Source of the DNA: Marinobacter aromaticivorans
GTDB lineage: Bacteria; Pseudomonadota; Gammaproteobacteria; Pseudomonadales; Oleiphilaceae
Direction of reading: 5' to 3'
NCBI RefSeq assembly: GCF_002806975.1
Contig: NZ_NIHD01000002.1
Span: 248,001 to 312,000 of the forward strand
Length of the DNA stretch: 64,000 bases
The notes below the pieces were generated by a model that was not told the origin of the DNA, did no database searches, and saw only the letters and a list, made by a program, of their open reading frames with translations. Position numbers and translations under genes: made by a program. This document shows positions 16,081 through 25,345 of this stretch, one piece after another; positions within the stretch are counted from its first letter, which is position 1, and each line of letters begins with the position of its first letter.

Positions 16081-17883
16081 TCACTGCCCAAAGTCATACC
16101 TTACAGCGAGAAATACGGTACGACCGGCGCTGATATAGTCCGTATTATCGAATCGCTTGGCCGTCGCATACTCCTTATCCAGAACGTTTCCGATGGTCAG
16201 GGAAGCCGCCCAGCCGGGGGCCATCTCCTTGCGGGCCCGGAGATCCCATATGCCATACCCGGCAATACGCTCGCGGCCAATCATAAACAGATCATCGTAA
16301 CGATGGCTTTCGGCACGAACGGTTGTCCCAAACACCCAGGTCCCTGTCTCTTTATCGAGATCCACGCGAATTGTGTTCTCGGCCCTTCGGATCAATTGCC
16401 TTCCATCTTCTTTATTTTCGTAGTCACCCGCACTGGCAGCTGCCTGCAGGCTCCAGCCATTCTGACTCCAGCCACTGCTGAACTCGACACCTCGCAATCG
16501 TGCTTCCGGTACACTGCCGGCTGCATCCTGAGATGGAAGGGAAAGGTCTTCTACATCGGAATGGAATACAGCGACATCCCAGAACCATCGCACATAACGA
16601 CCTTCTATCCCAAGCTCATAACTCGTTGCTTCTTCTGGCTGAAGGTCAGGATTGCCGAAGCCCGGATAATAGAGATCGTTAAAAGACGGTGCCTTGAACG
16701 ACGTACCGACACTGGCGCGTACCCGGTGGTTTCTGTTGAGTGCATAGCCAACGCCAGCGCCCCAGGTTTGCTCGGTACCGTATGCTTCATTATCATCGTT
16801 CCGTGCACTCATATGGATATCCAGTGCACCAAAGTTCAACAATGCCTGCCCGAAAAAAGCACTGTTGGAACGGCTGCGCTCGTCGTAAACCACGGAGCTG
16901 TCTACCTGATCCACCGTATACTCCGCACCCAATACAAATTCATGGGTGCCCGAGGTCAGCCAGTTTTCAATCCGGGAGTTCCGGGTTTGGGTATTGAATA
17001 CCCCGGGAAAGGAACTGAAATCTTCCAACTCATCTCTGGCATCAGAAAACTGCAGTGATGTGCGCCAGCTTTCGGTAATCGGAACATCCAGACTCACACC
17101 CGCAACCTGGAATACGAAGTCCTCTTCTCCGCCCTCGTATTCGCTATCGCCTTGAGCGTTAAGGAATGTGAAGCCAGTACGGACACCATTATCGAATTGA
17201 TGAGAGCCGCTCGCGACACCCGACGTATTGTTATAGCTTTTGTCATCCCCACCCCTGATAACCGGCGCACCGTCTGTCCGAAATTGGTTCATGCCGATAC
17301 TTAACTTTGATGCCTGGTTCGAAAATGCGGCGCCAGCGGCGTATTGCTGGCTGTCAAAGTTCCCGCCACCGGCTTCTAACCAAGCGCTTCTGCCCTCCTG
17401 TTGAGGCAAAGTAAAAGCCTGTATCACCCCGCCAACCGCGTCCGAGCCATAAAGACTGCTCCGGCTTCCCCGGACGATCTCAACGCGGTTGATCAGCTGG
17501 GGCGGAAGGTGCTGCCACGCAGCGCCGCCGACTGTAGCCGAGCGAATCCGAATGCCATCAACCAGAAGTATGGAAGCGTCCGAAGCCTGCCCCCGGACAA
17601 AAACACTGGTTTGCTTGCCAAACGATCCGCTCCGGGATACAGATACGCCGGGCCGGGATTCGAGGAGCTCCCGGAACTCTTTGGGCTGCTGGAGCCGGAG
17701 ATCTTTATCGTCAATAACGGTTACCGACGAGAGACTCTCTCCTGTCGTTTTCGGGCCCAGGGTTGCAGTAACAACGATAGGATCCATCAGAGAATCCGCT
17801 GATTCCTGTGAGATCGCAGTTGAAAAAGGATTAAGTGAAAAAGGCAAAACAAGACTGCCCAAAGCTAGCCGGGAAACCTTCAT
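16081..17883 (-). CDS. btuB: TonB-dependent cobalamin receptor
   Basis: This is the outer-membrane B12 receptor, 600 residues from ATG 17883 (GTGAG eight bases before it; a GTG at 17892 is also possible). It has a signal peptide, a TonB box (DPIVVTATLG), the plug domain (about 40-150, with ELLESRPGVSVSRSG, VFVRGQASDASILLVDGIR, and VEIVRGSRSSLYGSDAVGGV), and a 22-strand barrel ending in an aromatic strand (VFLAVRYDFGQ, final Phe two residues before the end). It leads the btuBFCD operon and lies behind the cobalamin riboswitch, which supports B12 over other TonB substrates. TonB, ExbB and ExbD are not in this window. Confidence 0.92.
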   Translation of the reverse strand: MKVSRLALGSLVLPFSLNPFSTAISQESADSLMDPIVVTATLGPKTTGESLSSVTVIDDKDLRLQQPKEFRELLESRPGVSVSRSGSFGKQTSVFVRGQASDASILLVDGIRIRSATVGGAAWQHLPPQLINRVEIVRGSRSSLYGSDAVGGVIQAFTLPQQEGRSAWLEAGGGNFDSQQYAAGAAFSNQASKLSIGMNQFRTDGAPVIRGGDDKSYNNTSGVASGSHQFDNGVRTGFTFLNAQGDSEYEGGEEDFVFQVAGVSLDVPITESWRTSLQFSDARDELEDFSSFPGVFNTQTRNSRIENWLTSGTHEFVLGAEYTVDQVDSSVVYDERSRSNSAFFGQALLNFGALDIHMSARNDDNEAYGTEQTWGAGVGYALNRNHRVRASVGTSFKAPSFNDLYYPGFGNPDLQPEEATSYELGIEGRYVRWFWDVAVFHSDVEDLSLPSQDAAGSVPEARLRGVEFSSGWSQNGWSLQAAASAGDYENKEDGRQLIRRAENTIRVDLDKETGTWVFGTTVRAESHRYDDLFMIGRERIAGYGIWDLRARKEMAPGWAASLTIGNVLDKEYATAKRFDNTDYISAGRTVFLAVRYDFGQ

Positions 17884-18049
17884 GACATACACTCACTGAC
17901 ACACCACGCGCACCCGCATGATTGATTGTTTAAGTGCTGCACAAGGAGGGGGCCGGCTGCTTGCCAGCCTGGAGCATTGCAAAAGGTGGGGAAATTCCGT
18001 CGGACGCGCCGGTGTTTACCCACCGCAACTGCCCTCCGCAGCGTTCGGT

Positions 18050-18240
18050 GTGTTTACAGGCCGGTCTCCGGACTTGTGAGCACATTAACGATCGGCATAA
18101 GCCTTCCCATGCTTGCGCACAGTGGCATCTCTCTTCGCCGACCACTCACTTACCGTTGCGGGGGCAGTGCCGGACTTTAACCGGCTTCCCGTTTCACTGT
18201 TGTAGCGATGATGATTACGCCAAACAGCACCTGCGAACTC
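18050..18240 (-). ncRNA. Cobalamin (AdoCbl) riboswitch
   Basis: Reading the minus strand, the conserved blocks occur in order: GCAGGTGCT near 18234, a GGGAAGCCGG...AGTCCGGCACTGCCCCCGC region (18191-18157), GCAACGGTAA, GCCACTG (about 18127-18121) followed by CATGGGAAGGC, and the closing AGTCCGGAGACCGGCCT near 18074-18057. These are the core sequences of the B12 riboswitch, including the B12 box. It lies 170-360 bases upstream of the btuB start, so adenosylcobalamin should lower btuBFCD expression. I did not resolve the expression platform; no clear intrinsic terminator was seen between 17890 and 18050. Confidence 0.92.
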
Positions 18241-18246
18241 GGGGAA

Positions 18247-18275
18247 AGGCTAACAACGCGTTAATGGTTGGTCAA
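18247..18275 (-). promoter_or_regulatory. Candidate sigma70 promoter of btuBFCD
   Basis: On the minus strand TTGACC (18275-18270) and TAGCCT (18252-18247) are separated by 17 bases. Transcription would begin just before the riboswitch, which is the expected geometry. The -35 box is close to consensus (TTGACA), the -10 is weak. Confidence 0.45.
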
Positions 18276-18450
18276 TGACTAATCACAAATTGGCCCGGCC
18301 TGGCCCTCGCAAACAAAAGCTGAGGCCCTCAAACCTACCTGATTCCATCCAGTCAGAGTATGATCCCGCCCAATACTGTATTGAACACAATCTCCATTCT
18401 CCGTAATGAGAATCTGCTTTACGGCATATGGATTTCTGAAGGTATGTGAA

Positions 18451-19518
18451 ATGTCTTTTCCCAGCAGTTGGACCACCGCACCCCAGCAACCGGACGCACG
18501 TTTTTTTGAACAGGCCGCGCAGCGGCAGAGTGCGCTCACCAAGCCCTCAGGTTCTCTGGGCCGCCTTGAAAACGTTGCTGTTCAGCTTGCCGGGCTGCAG
18601 GGTACGAAAACACCAGCCGTTGATCAGATCCAGATCAGCGTATTCGTGGGTGATCATGGCATTTGTGAGGAAGGCGTGTCAGCTTACCCGCAGGCGGTTA
18701 CGGCCCAGATGATTGCCAACTTCGCCAATGGAGGCGCTGCCATAAGCGTGCTGGCGAAATCCCTGGGCGCGGATCTGGAGGTTGTGAACCTTGGCACGGT
18801 ATCGGATGTTGCACCGGGCCTGCCCGGGGTTATAGACGCCCGCATCGCCCCCTGCACCCGCAACTTTGCGGCAACCGACGCCATGACCACCGAGCAGGTG
18901 TGCGCCGCCCTGAACCACGGGGATGCAGCAGCACAGCGGGCCGCAGACAAGGGCAGCCAATTGTTTATCGGTGGTGATATGGGCATAGGCAACACCACCT
19001 CGGCAACCGCCATTGCCAGTTCACTGATGGGCAAAAACCCCATGAAGCTGACCGGGCCGGGCACAGGGCTGGACCTGGCCGGCGTGCGCCATAAAGCGGA
19101 AGTTATCATCAGTGCCATTCAGCGCCACGATAACGATGATGATGGTCAGGATGCCATGGCCGTGCTCAAAGCCTTCGGTGGCTTCGAGATTGCGGCATTG
19201 GCAGGCGCTATTGCCGGCTGCGCCGCCCGTACCATACCGGTTCTGATTGACGGCTATATTGTTTCGGTTGCTGCCCTGGTTGCGGTAAGCCACCAACCGG
19301 ACATCCGCCCCTGGCTGCTGTTCGCCCACCGTTCTGCCGAGCCGGGCCATCAGGCCATTCTCGATGCACTGAACGCAGAGCCGCTGCTTGATCTTGGCAT
19401 GCACCTCGGCGAGGGTAGTGGTGCTGCTGCAGCCGTTCCACTACTCAGGATTGCCTGCGAACTGCACAACGGCATGGCCAGTTTTGAAGACGCCGGCGTC
19501 AGCACCAAAAAGCAATAA
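18451..19518 (+). CDS. cobT: Nicotinate-nucleotide:dimethylbenzimidazole phosphoribosyltransferase
   Basis: This 355-residue enzyme activates the lower ligand of cobalamin: it transfers phosphoribose from nicotinate mononucleotide to dimethylbenzimidazole, making alpha-ribazole phosphate. I start at ATG 18451, where MSFPSSWTT begins and AAGG lies upstream; the frame is open a further 45 bases. Family motifs are KPSGSLGRLE, VFVGDHGICEEGVSAYP, GGDMGIGNTTSATAIAS, and GMHLGEGSGAA with the catalytic glutamate at about residue 321. It is divergent from btuB, hence not under that riboswitch, and is followed by cobC after 14 bases. cobS and cobU are not in the window. Confidence 0.95.
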   Translation: MSFPSSWTTAPQQPDARFFEQAAQRQSALTKPSGSLGRLENVAVQLAGLQGTKTPAVDQIQISVFVGDHGICEEGVSAYPQAVTAQMIANFANGGAAISVLAKSLGADLEVVNLGTVSDVAPGLPGVIDARIAPCTRNFAATDAMTTEQVCAALNHGDAAAQRAADKGSQLFIGGDMGIGNTTSATAIASSLMGKNPMKLTGPGTGLDLAGVRHKAEVIISAIQRHDNDDDGQDAMAVLKAFGGFEIAALAGAIAGCAARTIPVLIDGYIVSVAALVAVSHQPDIRPWLLFAHRSAEPGHQAILDALNAEPLLDLGMHLGEGSGAAAAVPLLRIACELHNGMASFEDAGVSTKKQ

Positions 19519-19532
19519 GACAGAGGGCGGCA

Positions 19533-20159
19533 ATGATGGCCGAAAGCACAACCGTATTTGATCTCATCCGCCACGGCGAGCCCGAAGGTGGCCCCATGTA
19601 CCGCGGCAGCAGGGACGATCCCCTGAGCACAACCGGCTGGCAGCAGATGCGCGCTGCCATTACCGAAGCCGATCACTGGGATGCCATTGTCAGCTCCCCC
19701 ATGCGGCGTTGTGTTCACTTTGCCCGCGAGCTGGCTGACCGTTACCAAATCCACCTGCACACAGACGAGCGCCTGCGGGAGATCAATTTCGGCGAGTGGG
19801 AAGGGCGAACAGCGGAGGAAGTGATGGCCAGCGATGGCGAAAGACTCAGCCGGTTCTGGGCCGACCCGGTGGGCAATTCACCCCCGGGCGGTGAAACAAC
19901 CGCCGATTTCAACCGCCGTGTGGTAGAAAGCTGGCACCACTGGCAGCAGGAGCTTGCAGGCACGAAGATACTGATTGTCTGCCACGGTGGTGTGATCAGG
20001 ATGATCGTTGCCGATACCATGAACATCCCGCTGGAACATGCGTTTTCCGGGCTGACGACGCCCTATGCATGTCGCAGCAGGATTCAGGTAAACATCTCAG
20101 ACCATGGCCGCTTTCAGAGCCTTGTGGCGCACGGCCGTTTTGACGCTATCAGAACTTGA
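19533..20159 (+). CDS. cobC: Alpha-ribazole phosphatase, histidine phosphatase family
   Basis: This 208-residue protein belongs to the histidine (phosphoglycerate mutase-like) phosphatases: LIRHGEPEGGP with the phospho-histidine, SSPMRRCVHFAREL, the acid pair region INFGEWEGRTAEEV, and VCHGGVIRMIV with the second histidine. Immediately behind cobT the natural role is alpha-ribazole-5'-phosphate dephosphorylation in cobalamin assembly; the family alone would also allow other phosphatase roles. A GAGGG site precedes ATG 19533 (second in-frame ATG follows at once). Its 3' end overlaps the convergent porin gene by 11 bases. Confidence 0.87.
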   Translation: MMAESTTVFDLIRHGEPEGGPMYRGSRDDPLSTTGWQQMRAAITEADHWDAIVSSPMRRCVHFARELADRYQIHLHTDERLREINFGEWEGRTAEEVMASDGERLSRFWADPVGNSPPGGETTADFNRRVVESWHHWQQELAGTKILIVCHGGVIRMIVADTMNIPLEHAFSGLTTPYACRSRIQVNISDHGRFQSLVAHGRFDAIRT

Positions 20160-21267
20160 CCCGGGCCCCTGTCATCGCAATGTTGATGTCGTCATAGCTA
20201 CGCTCCCTGGCGCTCAGCTGGTAATTGTTGAAGGAAGCGTACATGTCCAGCCATTTCGCCGGAGCGTATACATAACTGATACCGTAGGCCTTCACTTCAC
20301 TGTCGCTCACCGGCGCAGGTGTGTACTCCGTGCGGTCCTCGCCCATGGCATGATGAATAGCCACTGAATGCTTGCCGGTTTTATAACCGGTTTTCACCAT
20401 GTAGAAATCCGATGCGGTTTTCACGCTGTCGTCCTGCCTGGAATACACACCGGTCAGGTTGAAGCCACTGGTATGCAGCCAGGAAGCCGAGCCACCGTAA
20501 ACCTCCACTTTATCCGCGGCGCCACCCACATCTTTGCGGGAGTAGCCAACACCGGCAGCAAGTTTGCCCGCCAGCGGGAAAGTGAAGTTGGCGGCCAGCT
20601 CGGTGACATCGTCACTGCCGGAACCGCCTTTTTTATTTTTATACCCCTGGCTGACGGAAACCGTAACAGGGCCGAACGAGGGGCTGTCGTAGCGAACACG
20701 GTCGTAGCGCGCTTCAAAGTCCTGGTTGTGCAGTGCATCAATCAGTTTTACATCGTTGGTGGAGCCATCTTTTGCGACAAAAGGAATCGAGCCACCCACC
20801 AGACCCAGGTTGGAAAACGCGGCCACCTTGGTGCCGGAGAGATCAATCTCGGTATTGGTGTCGGCGGCGCCAGAACCCTGGCCGAGGGAAACCTGACCAA
20901 AATCACCGGCAACAAACAGGTTGATATGGCGCTCTTCCAGTTCACCACTTATTGAACGCTTGTCTGGCGTGACTTTACTTGAATCATTGTGCTGATACTC
21001 AAACTCCAGGTGTGTACCGAACCGTACGCCCAGATCTTCCACTTCCTTGCTGATCTTCGCGCCAAAACGGCTGGAGGCATACTTGTTGTCCACAATGTAG
21101 GTTTCCGAATCACGCTGGTTATCAGCGTACATGAGCGCCATGTTCACCCAGCCGTAGGTTTCAATATCCAGATCCGGTACTTCCACGGTTTTTGCGGATA
21201 CGGAGGTGGCCGCCAGACTGCTGCTGGCCAGGGCGATGGCCAGGTAAAGTTTGCGTTGCTGCTTCAT
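20149..21267 (-). CDS. Outer-membrane porin
   Basis: I start this 372-residue porin at ATG 21267, where CAGGAG lies upstream and MKQQRKLYLAIALASSSLAA opens a clear signal peptide cleaved after VSA; the upstream open frame has no leader. The mature protein has alternating beta strands typical of trimeric porins (YGWVNMALMYAD; RFGTHLEFEYQHND; LGQGSGAADT) and ends on an aromatic residue (GARVKF), the usual C-terminal signal. It resembles the Gram-negative porin family seen in Marinobacter relatives. Substrate unknown. An FNR/Anr-like site lies upstream (21353-21366). Confidence 0.87.
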   Translation of the reverse strand: MKQQRKLYLAIALASSSLAATSVSAKTVEVPDLDIETYGWVNMALMYADNQRDSETYIVDNKYASSRFGAKISKEVEDLGVRFGTHLEFEYQHNDSSKVTPDKRSISGELEERHINLFVAGDFGQVSLGQGSGAADTNTEIDLSGTKVAAFSNLGLVGGSIPFVAKDGSTNDVKLIDALHNQDFEARYDRVRYDSPSFGPVTVSVSQGYKNKKGGSGSDDVTELAANFTFPLAGKLAAGVGYSRKDVGGAADKVEVYGGSASWLHTSGFNLTGVYSRQDDSVKTASDFYMVKTGYKTGKHSVAIHHAMGEDRTEYTPAPVSDSEVKAYGISYVYAPAKWLDMYASFNNYQLSARERSYDDINIAMTGARVKF

Positions 21268-21335
21268 ACTTGTTCTCCTGCATATCAATTGCGTGAAATC
21301 GGAAATCCACGAAAATAGTGGGCTAACTATAGCCA

Positions 21336-21366
21336 GATCACGCAATTTCCGTTTGACCCTTATCAA
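21336..21366 (-). promoter_or_regulatory. Candidate porin promoter with FNR/Anr-like box
   Basis: On the minus strand TTGAT-AAGG-GTCAA (21366-21353) differs by one base from the FNR/Anr consensus TTGAT-N4-ATCAA. It overlaps a possible -35 (TTGATA, 21366-21361), with TATAGT (21341-21336) as -10 after 19 bases. The box centre would be near -30, closer to a repressor position than the usual class II site near -41. The -10 box is good; regulator identity is an inference. Confidence 0.4.
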
Positions 21367-21536
21367 ATTGATGCAGCTAAGCGATGCGTTCCAGGGACAA
21401 CAATCCGGCAACATTCTGCGTCTGTTGTGGCGTTGGATGGTATCGATACAGCCTTTTGGCACCGGCCCTGCTGCCCAGGCGCCGGCGTCTGCTATAGTTT
21501 TGCCCAGGCGCTATCAAATTCCATCCGGGAGACAGC

Positions 21537-23423
21537 ATGCAGGCCGAACTGATCGACATCCGTAACCATCTTGTCCAGCATGCGCCGTTTGACGACATGC
21601 CGGAGGAGCTGATCAATGAGCTCACGGCCAGTATTGAAATAAGCTATGTGCGTGCAGGAACCCCGATACTGGAAACCGGACAAACCAGCACCCACATGTA
21701 CTATGTGCGCAGCGGTGCCGTGGAGATCTTCCGCCGCTCCGGGGAACTCTACAACCGCATCAGTGAAGGCGAGATTTTCGGCCAGTTCGGCCTGCTGATG
21801 CGGGGGCAGGTGCGGTTTCCGGCTACAGCACTGGAAGACAGCCTGCTGTATCGCGTTCCCGCTGATACTTTCAATTTCCTGTTTGAAAACGACGAGAACT
21901 TTGCCGACTTTGTGGAGATAGAGGATCGCAGCCGTTTGCGCTCTGCTGTTTCCCGCCGGGAAAAATCCAACGCGCTGATGACCTCCCGTGTCAGCCGCCT
22001 GATTTCCCGGGAAACCGTTTCCGCACCCACCACCGTACGCCTGCAGGAGGCTGCACGCATCATGACGGATCAGGGGGTATCAGCTCTGCTGCTGATGGAC
22101 GAGGCATGCGGGGACAAGTGCGACAGCGACCGCCTCACCGGTATTATCACCGACCGGGACCTGCGTACCCGGGCGGTGACCGAAGCCCTGCCCTCCGAAA
22201 CCCCGGTGAGCGAAATCATGACCACCGGGCTGATCAAGATCCGCGCCAGCAGCTATGTCTTCGAGGCCATGCTCACCATGCTGCACAACAATGTGCATCA
22301 CTTGCCGGTAATAGACGGCGACGAAGTCCGGGGCGTCATCGCCCTTGCCGACATTGTGCGCTACGAAAGCCAGAGCAGCCTGTACCTGGTGAGCAACATT
22401 TTCCACCAGCAGGACGTAAAAGGCCTGAAAAAAATCAGCCGGGACGTGCGCGACAGCTTTGTGCGCATGGTCAATGAAGACGCCAATTCGCACATGATAG
22501 GCAGTGCCATGGCCGGTATTGGCCGCAGCTTTACCCAGCGCCTGCTGGAGCTGGGCGAAGAGAAGCTGGGGCCGCCGCCGGTGCCCTACTGCTTCATGGC
22601 ACTGGGCTCCATGGCCCGGGACGAGCAACTGGTGGTAACCGACCAGGACAACGCCATGATTCTGGATGACAGCTTCGTGCCGGAAGAACACGATGAATAC
22701 TTTATGGCACTGGCAAAGTTTGTGTCCGACGGCCTGGCCCAGTGCGGCTATAGCTACTGTACCGGGGATATCATGGCCACGAATCCTAAATGGCGGCAAC
22801 CCTTGAAGGTATGGCGAGGCTACTTCACCGACTGGATAGAGAACCCCAAAGCCGTAGCGCTTCTGAACAGCAACATCTTCTTCGACCTCGATGGCATCCA
22901 CGGCTGCACAGAGTTTGCCGAAGAGCTCAAAACCCTGGTGGCTGAGAAAGCCAGCAGCAGCCAGCTGTTCCTGACCCTGATGGCACGCAATGCGCTCAAT
23001 CGCACGCCACCTTTAGGATTCTTCCGCACGTTTGTGCTGGAAGAAGATGGCAAGCACCAGAAAACCTTTAACCTGAAGCGTCGCGGTACCGCACCACTGT
23101 CTGATCTGATCCGCGTTCATGCGCTGGCGTGTGGCTCACGGGCGCAGAACTCCTTTGAGCGCCTCAAAAGTATCGGTAAAACCAAGCTGATTATGGAGGA
23201 CGACCTCAGCAACCTCAGAGACGCGCTGGAATTCATTTCCATTGTGCGTATCCGCCATCAGGCGCTGTCTCTGGAGGCCGGAGAAGAGCCGGACAACAAT
23301 GTAAGGCCGGAAGACCTTTCTCCTTTCGAGCGCAGTCATCTGAAGGACGCCTTTCAGGTGGTCAGCAATGCCCAGAAGTTCCTGAGGTTCAGATACCACA
23401 CACAGGCAACCCGGAATGTCTGA
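21537..23423 (+). CDS. cNMP-binding/CBS/nucleotidyltransferase (DUF294) protein
   Basis: This 628-residue cytosolic protein has, in order, a cyclic-nucleotide-binding-like barrel (about 15-130; ILETGQTSTHMYYVRSGAVE, GEIFGQFGLL), two CBS domains (about 165-285; VSEIMTTGLIKI, LHNNVHHLPVIDGDEVRG), a GlnD-like nucleotidyltransferase domain (about 320-450; FMALGSMARDEQLVVTDQDN, with the G-S and D-x-D ligands), and a C-terminal DUF294-type substrate-binding domain. Such proteins are thought to sense nucleotides and perhaps modify a partner; the target is unknown. The following exonuclease gene overlaps its last eight bases, a pairing seen widely in proteobacteria. Confidence 0.85.
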   Translation: MQAELIDIRNHLVQHAPFDDMPEELINELTASIEISYVRAGTPILETGQTSTHMYYVRSGAVEIFRRSGELYNRISEGEIFGQFGLLMRGQVRFPATALEDSLLYRVPADTFNFLFENDENFADFVEIEDRSRLRSAVSRREKSNALMTSRVSRLISRETVSAPTTVRLQEAARIMTDQGVSALLLMDEACGDKCDSDRLTGIITDRDLRTRAVTEALPSETPVSEIMTTGLIKIRASSYVFEAMLTMLHNNVHHLPVIDGDEVRGVIALADIVRYESQSSLYLVSNIFHQQDVKGLKKISRDVRDSFVRMVNEDANSHMIGSAMAGIGRSFTQRLLELGEEKLGPPPVPYCFMALGSMARDEQLVVTDQDNAMILDDSFVPEEHDEYFMALAKFVSDGLAQCGYSYCTGDIMATNPKWRQPLKVWRGYFTDWIENPKAVALLNSNIFFDLDGIHGCTEFAEELKTLVAEKASSSQLFLTLMARNALNRTPPLGFFRTFVLEEDGKHQKTFNLKRRGTAPLSDLIRVHALACGSRAQNSFERLKSIGKTKLIMEDDLSNLRDALEFISIVRIRHQALSLEAGEEPDNNVRPEDLSPFERSHLKDAFQVVSNAQKFLRFRYHTQATRNV

Positions 23424-24153
23424 TCACTCTGAAAACCCAACCGCCCCGGAAGCCCTCAAACAGCTGCCCTGGCCCGATCAGTACCGGGTCCTTGCAAAGA
23501 ATGCCAGGGCCCCGGTCCTGAAACGCTTTTACGAAGCCGGCTGCCCTGATCCGAAAACCCCGATATCTGAGGTTCCCCTGGTGGCACTGGACTTTGAAAC
23601 CACCGGCCTGGATGCCGAGGCTCACTCGATTGTAAGCATCGGGCTGGTGCCCTTTACCCTGGATGCCATTCACCTCAGCCAGGCAAAACACTGGGTTGTT
23701 CGCCCACCGCTGCCGCTGCACCAGACCTCTGTGACCTTTCATGGCATTACCCACAGCGATATCGACAAGGCTCCGGATCTTGCCGACATCCTGGAAGAGG
23801 TTTTTGCCAGCCTGAACGGGCGGATTCCGGTGGTGCATTTCAGGAACATTGAACGGCCTTTCCTGAACGTGGCATTGCAGTGGCGGCTTGATGAGGGCAT
23901 TCGCTTCCCGGTGATCGACACCATGGCTATTGAAGCCCACCTGCACCCGGACCGGAACCCCTCCTTCCTGGGGCGGCTGATAGGCAAAACTCCGGTCTCC
24001 ATCCGCCTGGCAGACAGCCGGACACGCTATGGGCTGCCGCACTACAGCGCCCATAACGCGCTGATTGATGCCATTGCCACTGCGGAACTGCTTCAGGCCC
24101 AGATTTACCATCACTTCAGCCCTGAAACCCCGATTGGTGATTTGTGGCTCTGA
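23416..24153 (+). CDS. 3'-5' exonuclease of the DEDD/DnaQ type
   Basis: This 245-residue protein has an exonuclease fold: motif I VALDFETTGLD (Asp59, Glu61), a motif II region reading VHFRNIERPFL, and motif III HNALIDAIATAEL with a final Asp. In the usual motif II the position before x-x-F-L is Asp; here it is Glu146, so metal binding may be altered, or this may be the family's own variant. It overlaps the preceding cNMP/CBS/nucleotidyltransferase gene by eight bases, so the two are co-translated. It might degrade or edit a nucleic acid or nucleotide signal; substrate unknown. Its first 50 residues form a helical extension. Confidence 0.82.
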   Translation: MSDHSENPTAPEALKQLPWPDQYRVLAKNARAPVLKRFYEAGCPDPKTPISEVPLVALDFETTGLDAEAHSIVSIGLVPFTLDAIHLSQAKHWVVRPPLPLHQTSVTFHGITHSDIDKAPDLADILEEVFASLNGRIPVVHFRNIERPFLNVALQWRLDEGIRFPVIDTMAIEAHLHPDRNPSFLGRLIGKTPVSIRLADSRTRYGLPHYSAHNALIDAIATAELLQAQIYHHFSPETPIGDLWL

Positions 24154-24175
24154 CAACCTTCCATATTCTGGTGAT

Positions 24176-25345
24176 TTACTGGGCCTCCTTCACATCCGCA
24201 ATCCAGTCGCCGTAGCCGGCGGCCTCCATTTCTTCCAGCGGGATGAATCGGAGCGCCGCTGAGTTCATGCAGTACCGCAAACCCGTGGGCGCCGGGCCAT
24301 CGTTAAAGACATGCCCCAGATGCGAATCCGCGTATCGGCTGCGAATCTCGGTACGGGTCATAAAAAAGCCTCTGTCCTCTTTTTCCACAACAAGGTCGGA
24401 GCCCAGTGGCCGGGTAAAGCTCGGCCAGCCGGTTCCGGATTTGTACTTGTCGCGGGACGAGAACAGAGGTTCGCCCGACACAACATCCACGTATATGCCA
24501 GGGCGCTTATTGTCCCAATAGGGGTTGTTGAACGCCCGCTCGGTGCCGTCATTCTGAGTAACCTCATATTGCACGCTGGTGAGGCGTTGCTTCAGGGTTT
24601 CTGCATCGGGCTGCACAAAGGCCTCCGGGTCAAACCCCTTGCCGGCATTCTCCGCTGCCTCGGTATCCGGTTTGAACTGGCTGAAATCCAGCTCATAATC
24701 ATCGCCATAGACCTTCTCGATGAACTGGTAACGGCCGGAATTGAAGGTGTAGAAGTTATAGCGCACAGGATTCTTCTTATAGTAATCCTGATGGTACTTC
24801 TCAGCGGCGTAAAATTTGCCCAGCGGTGTGATCTCGATCACCACCGGCTTCTCGTAGATACCCGAAGCTTGCAGCTCGTTTTTGGCGGCTTGTGCCAGGC
24901 GCTTCTGTTCTGCGTTGTGGTAGAAAATCGCAGGGCGATACTGCTTGCCGCGGTCGACAAACTGGCCGTTGGCATCCGTCGGGTCCATCATGCGCCAAAG
25001 GCCCTGCAACAGGCCCTCGTAGGTGATTTCGTCCGGATCGTAATAAACCTGAACCGCTTCGGTATGCCCGGTTTTGCCTGAGGCTACCTGCTGGTAAGTG
25101 GGATTGGCCTCGTCTCCGCCCGCATAACCGGAAACAGCCTCCACAACGCCCGGGATCTTTTCGTAACCCGCTTCCACACACCAGAAACAGCCTCCGGCGA
25201 AGGTGGCAACCTCAAGGCCTGGTTCTGATGGCGCGTATTCACTGGTCCCAGCCGTCGCCTTTTCAGCCGTGGCAACGGTGGCAAAGAGAAAACCGGTGGT
25301 CGCTGCAAGCATTACGAGCACCAGTGCCAGTACTTTTCGGTTCAT
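24176..25345 (-). CDS. msrAB: Fused peptide-methionine sulfoxide reductase MsrA-MsrB
   Basis: This 389-residue protein reduces both stereoisomers of methionine sulfoxide in proteins. I start at ATG 25345, where GGAGAG lies upstream. An N-terminal hydrophobic segment (about 4-25) makes it membrane-anchored or periplasmic. The MsrA half (about 43-205) has the active-site GGCFWC (Cys53, Cys56) and [10 protein letters not shown]; the MsrB half (about 255-385) has [22 protein letters not shown] and the catalytic Cys359 in [12 protein letters not shown]. The first CxxC zinc pair of many MsrB proteins is absent (the site reads VSGEPLFSS), so this is a zinc-free type. It is convergent with the exonuclease gene. 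Confidence 0.92.
   Translation of the reverse strand: MNRKVLALVLVMLAATTGFLFATVATAEKATAGTSEYAPSEPGLEVATFAGGCFWCVEAGYEKIPGVVEAVSGYAGGDEANPTYQQVASGKTGHTEAVQVYYDPDEITYEGLLQGLWRMMDPTDANGQFVDRGKQYRPAIFYHNAEQKRLAQAAKNELQASGIYEKPVVIEITPLGKFYAAEKYHQDYYKKNPVRYNFYTFNSGRYQFIEKVYGDDYELDFSQFKPDTEAAENAGKGFDPEAFVQPDAETLKQRLTSVQYEVTQNDGTERAFNNPYWDNKRPGIYVDVVSGEPLFSSRDKYKSGTGWPSFTRPLGSDLVVEKEDRGFFMTRTEIRSRYADSHLGHVFNDGPAPTGLRYCMNSAALRFIPLEEMEAAGYGDWIADVKEAQ

Noticed and set aside
16036..17058. 340-codon open frame opposite btuB
   Set aside because: btuB is a complete, convincing receptor in the other strand; the frame shows no domain and no start signal.
22080..22901. 273-codon minus-strand frame inside the cNMP/CBS/nucleotidyltransferase gene
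   Set aside because: Antisense to conserved CBS and transferase motifs; no independent evidence of coding.
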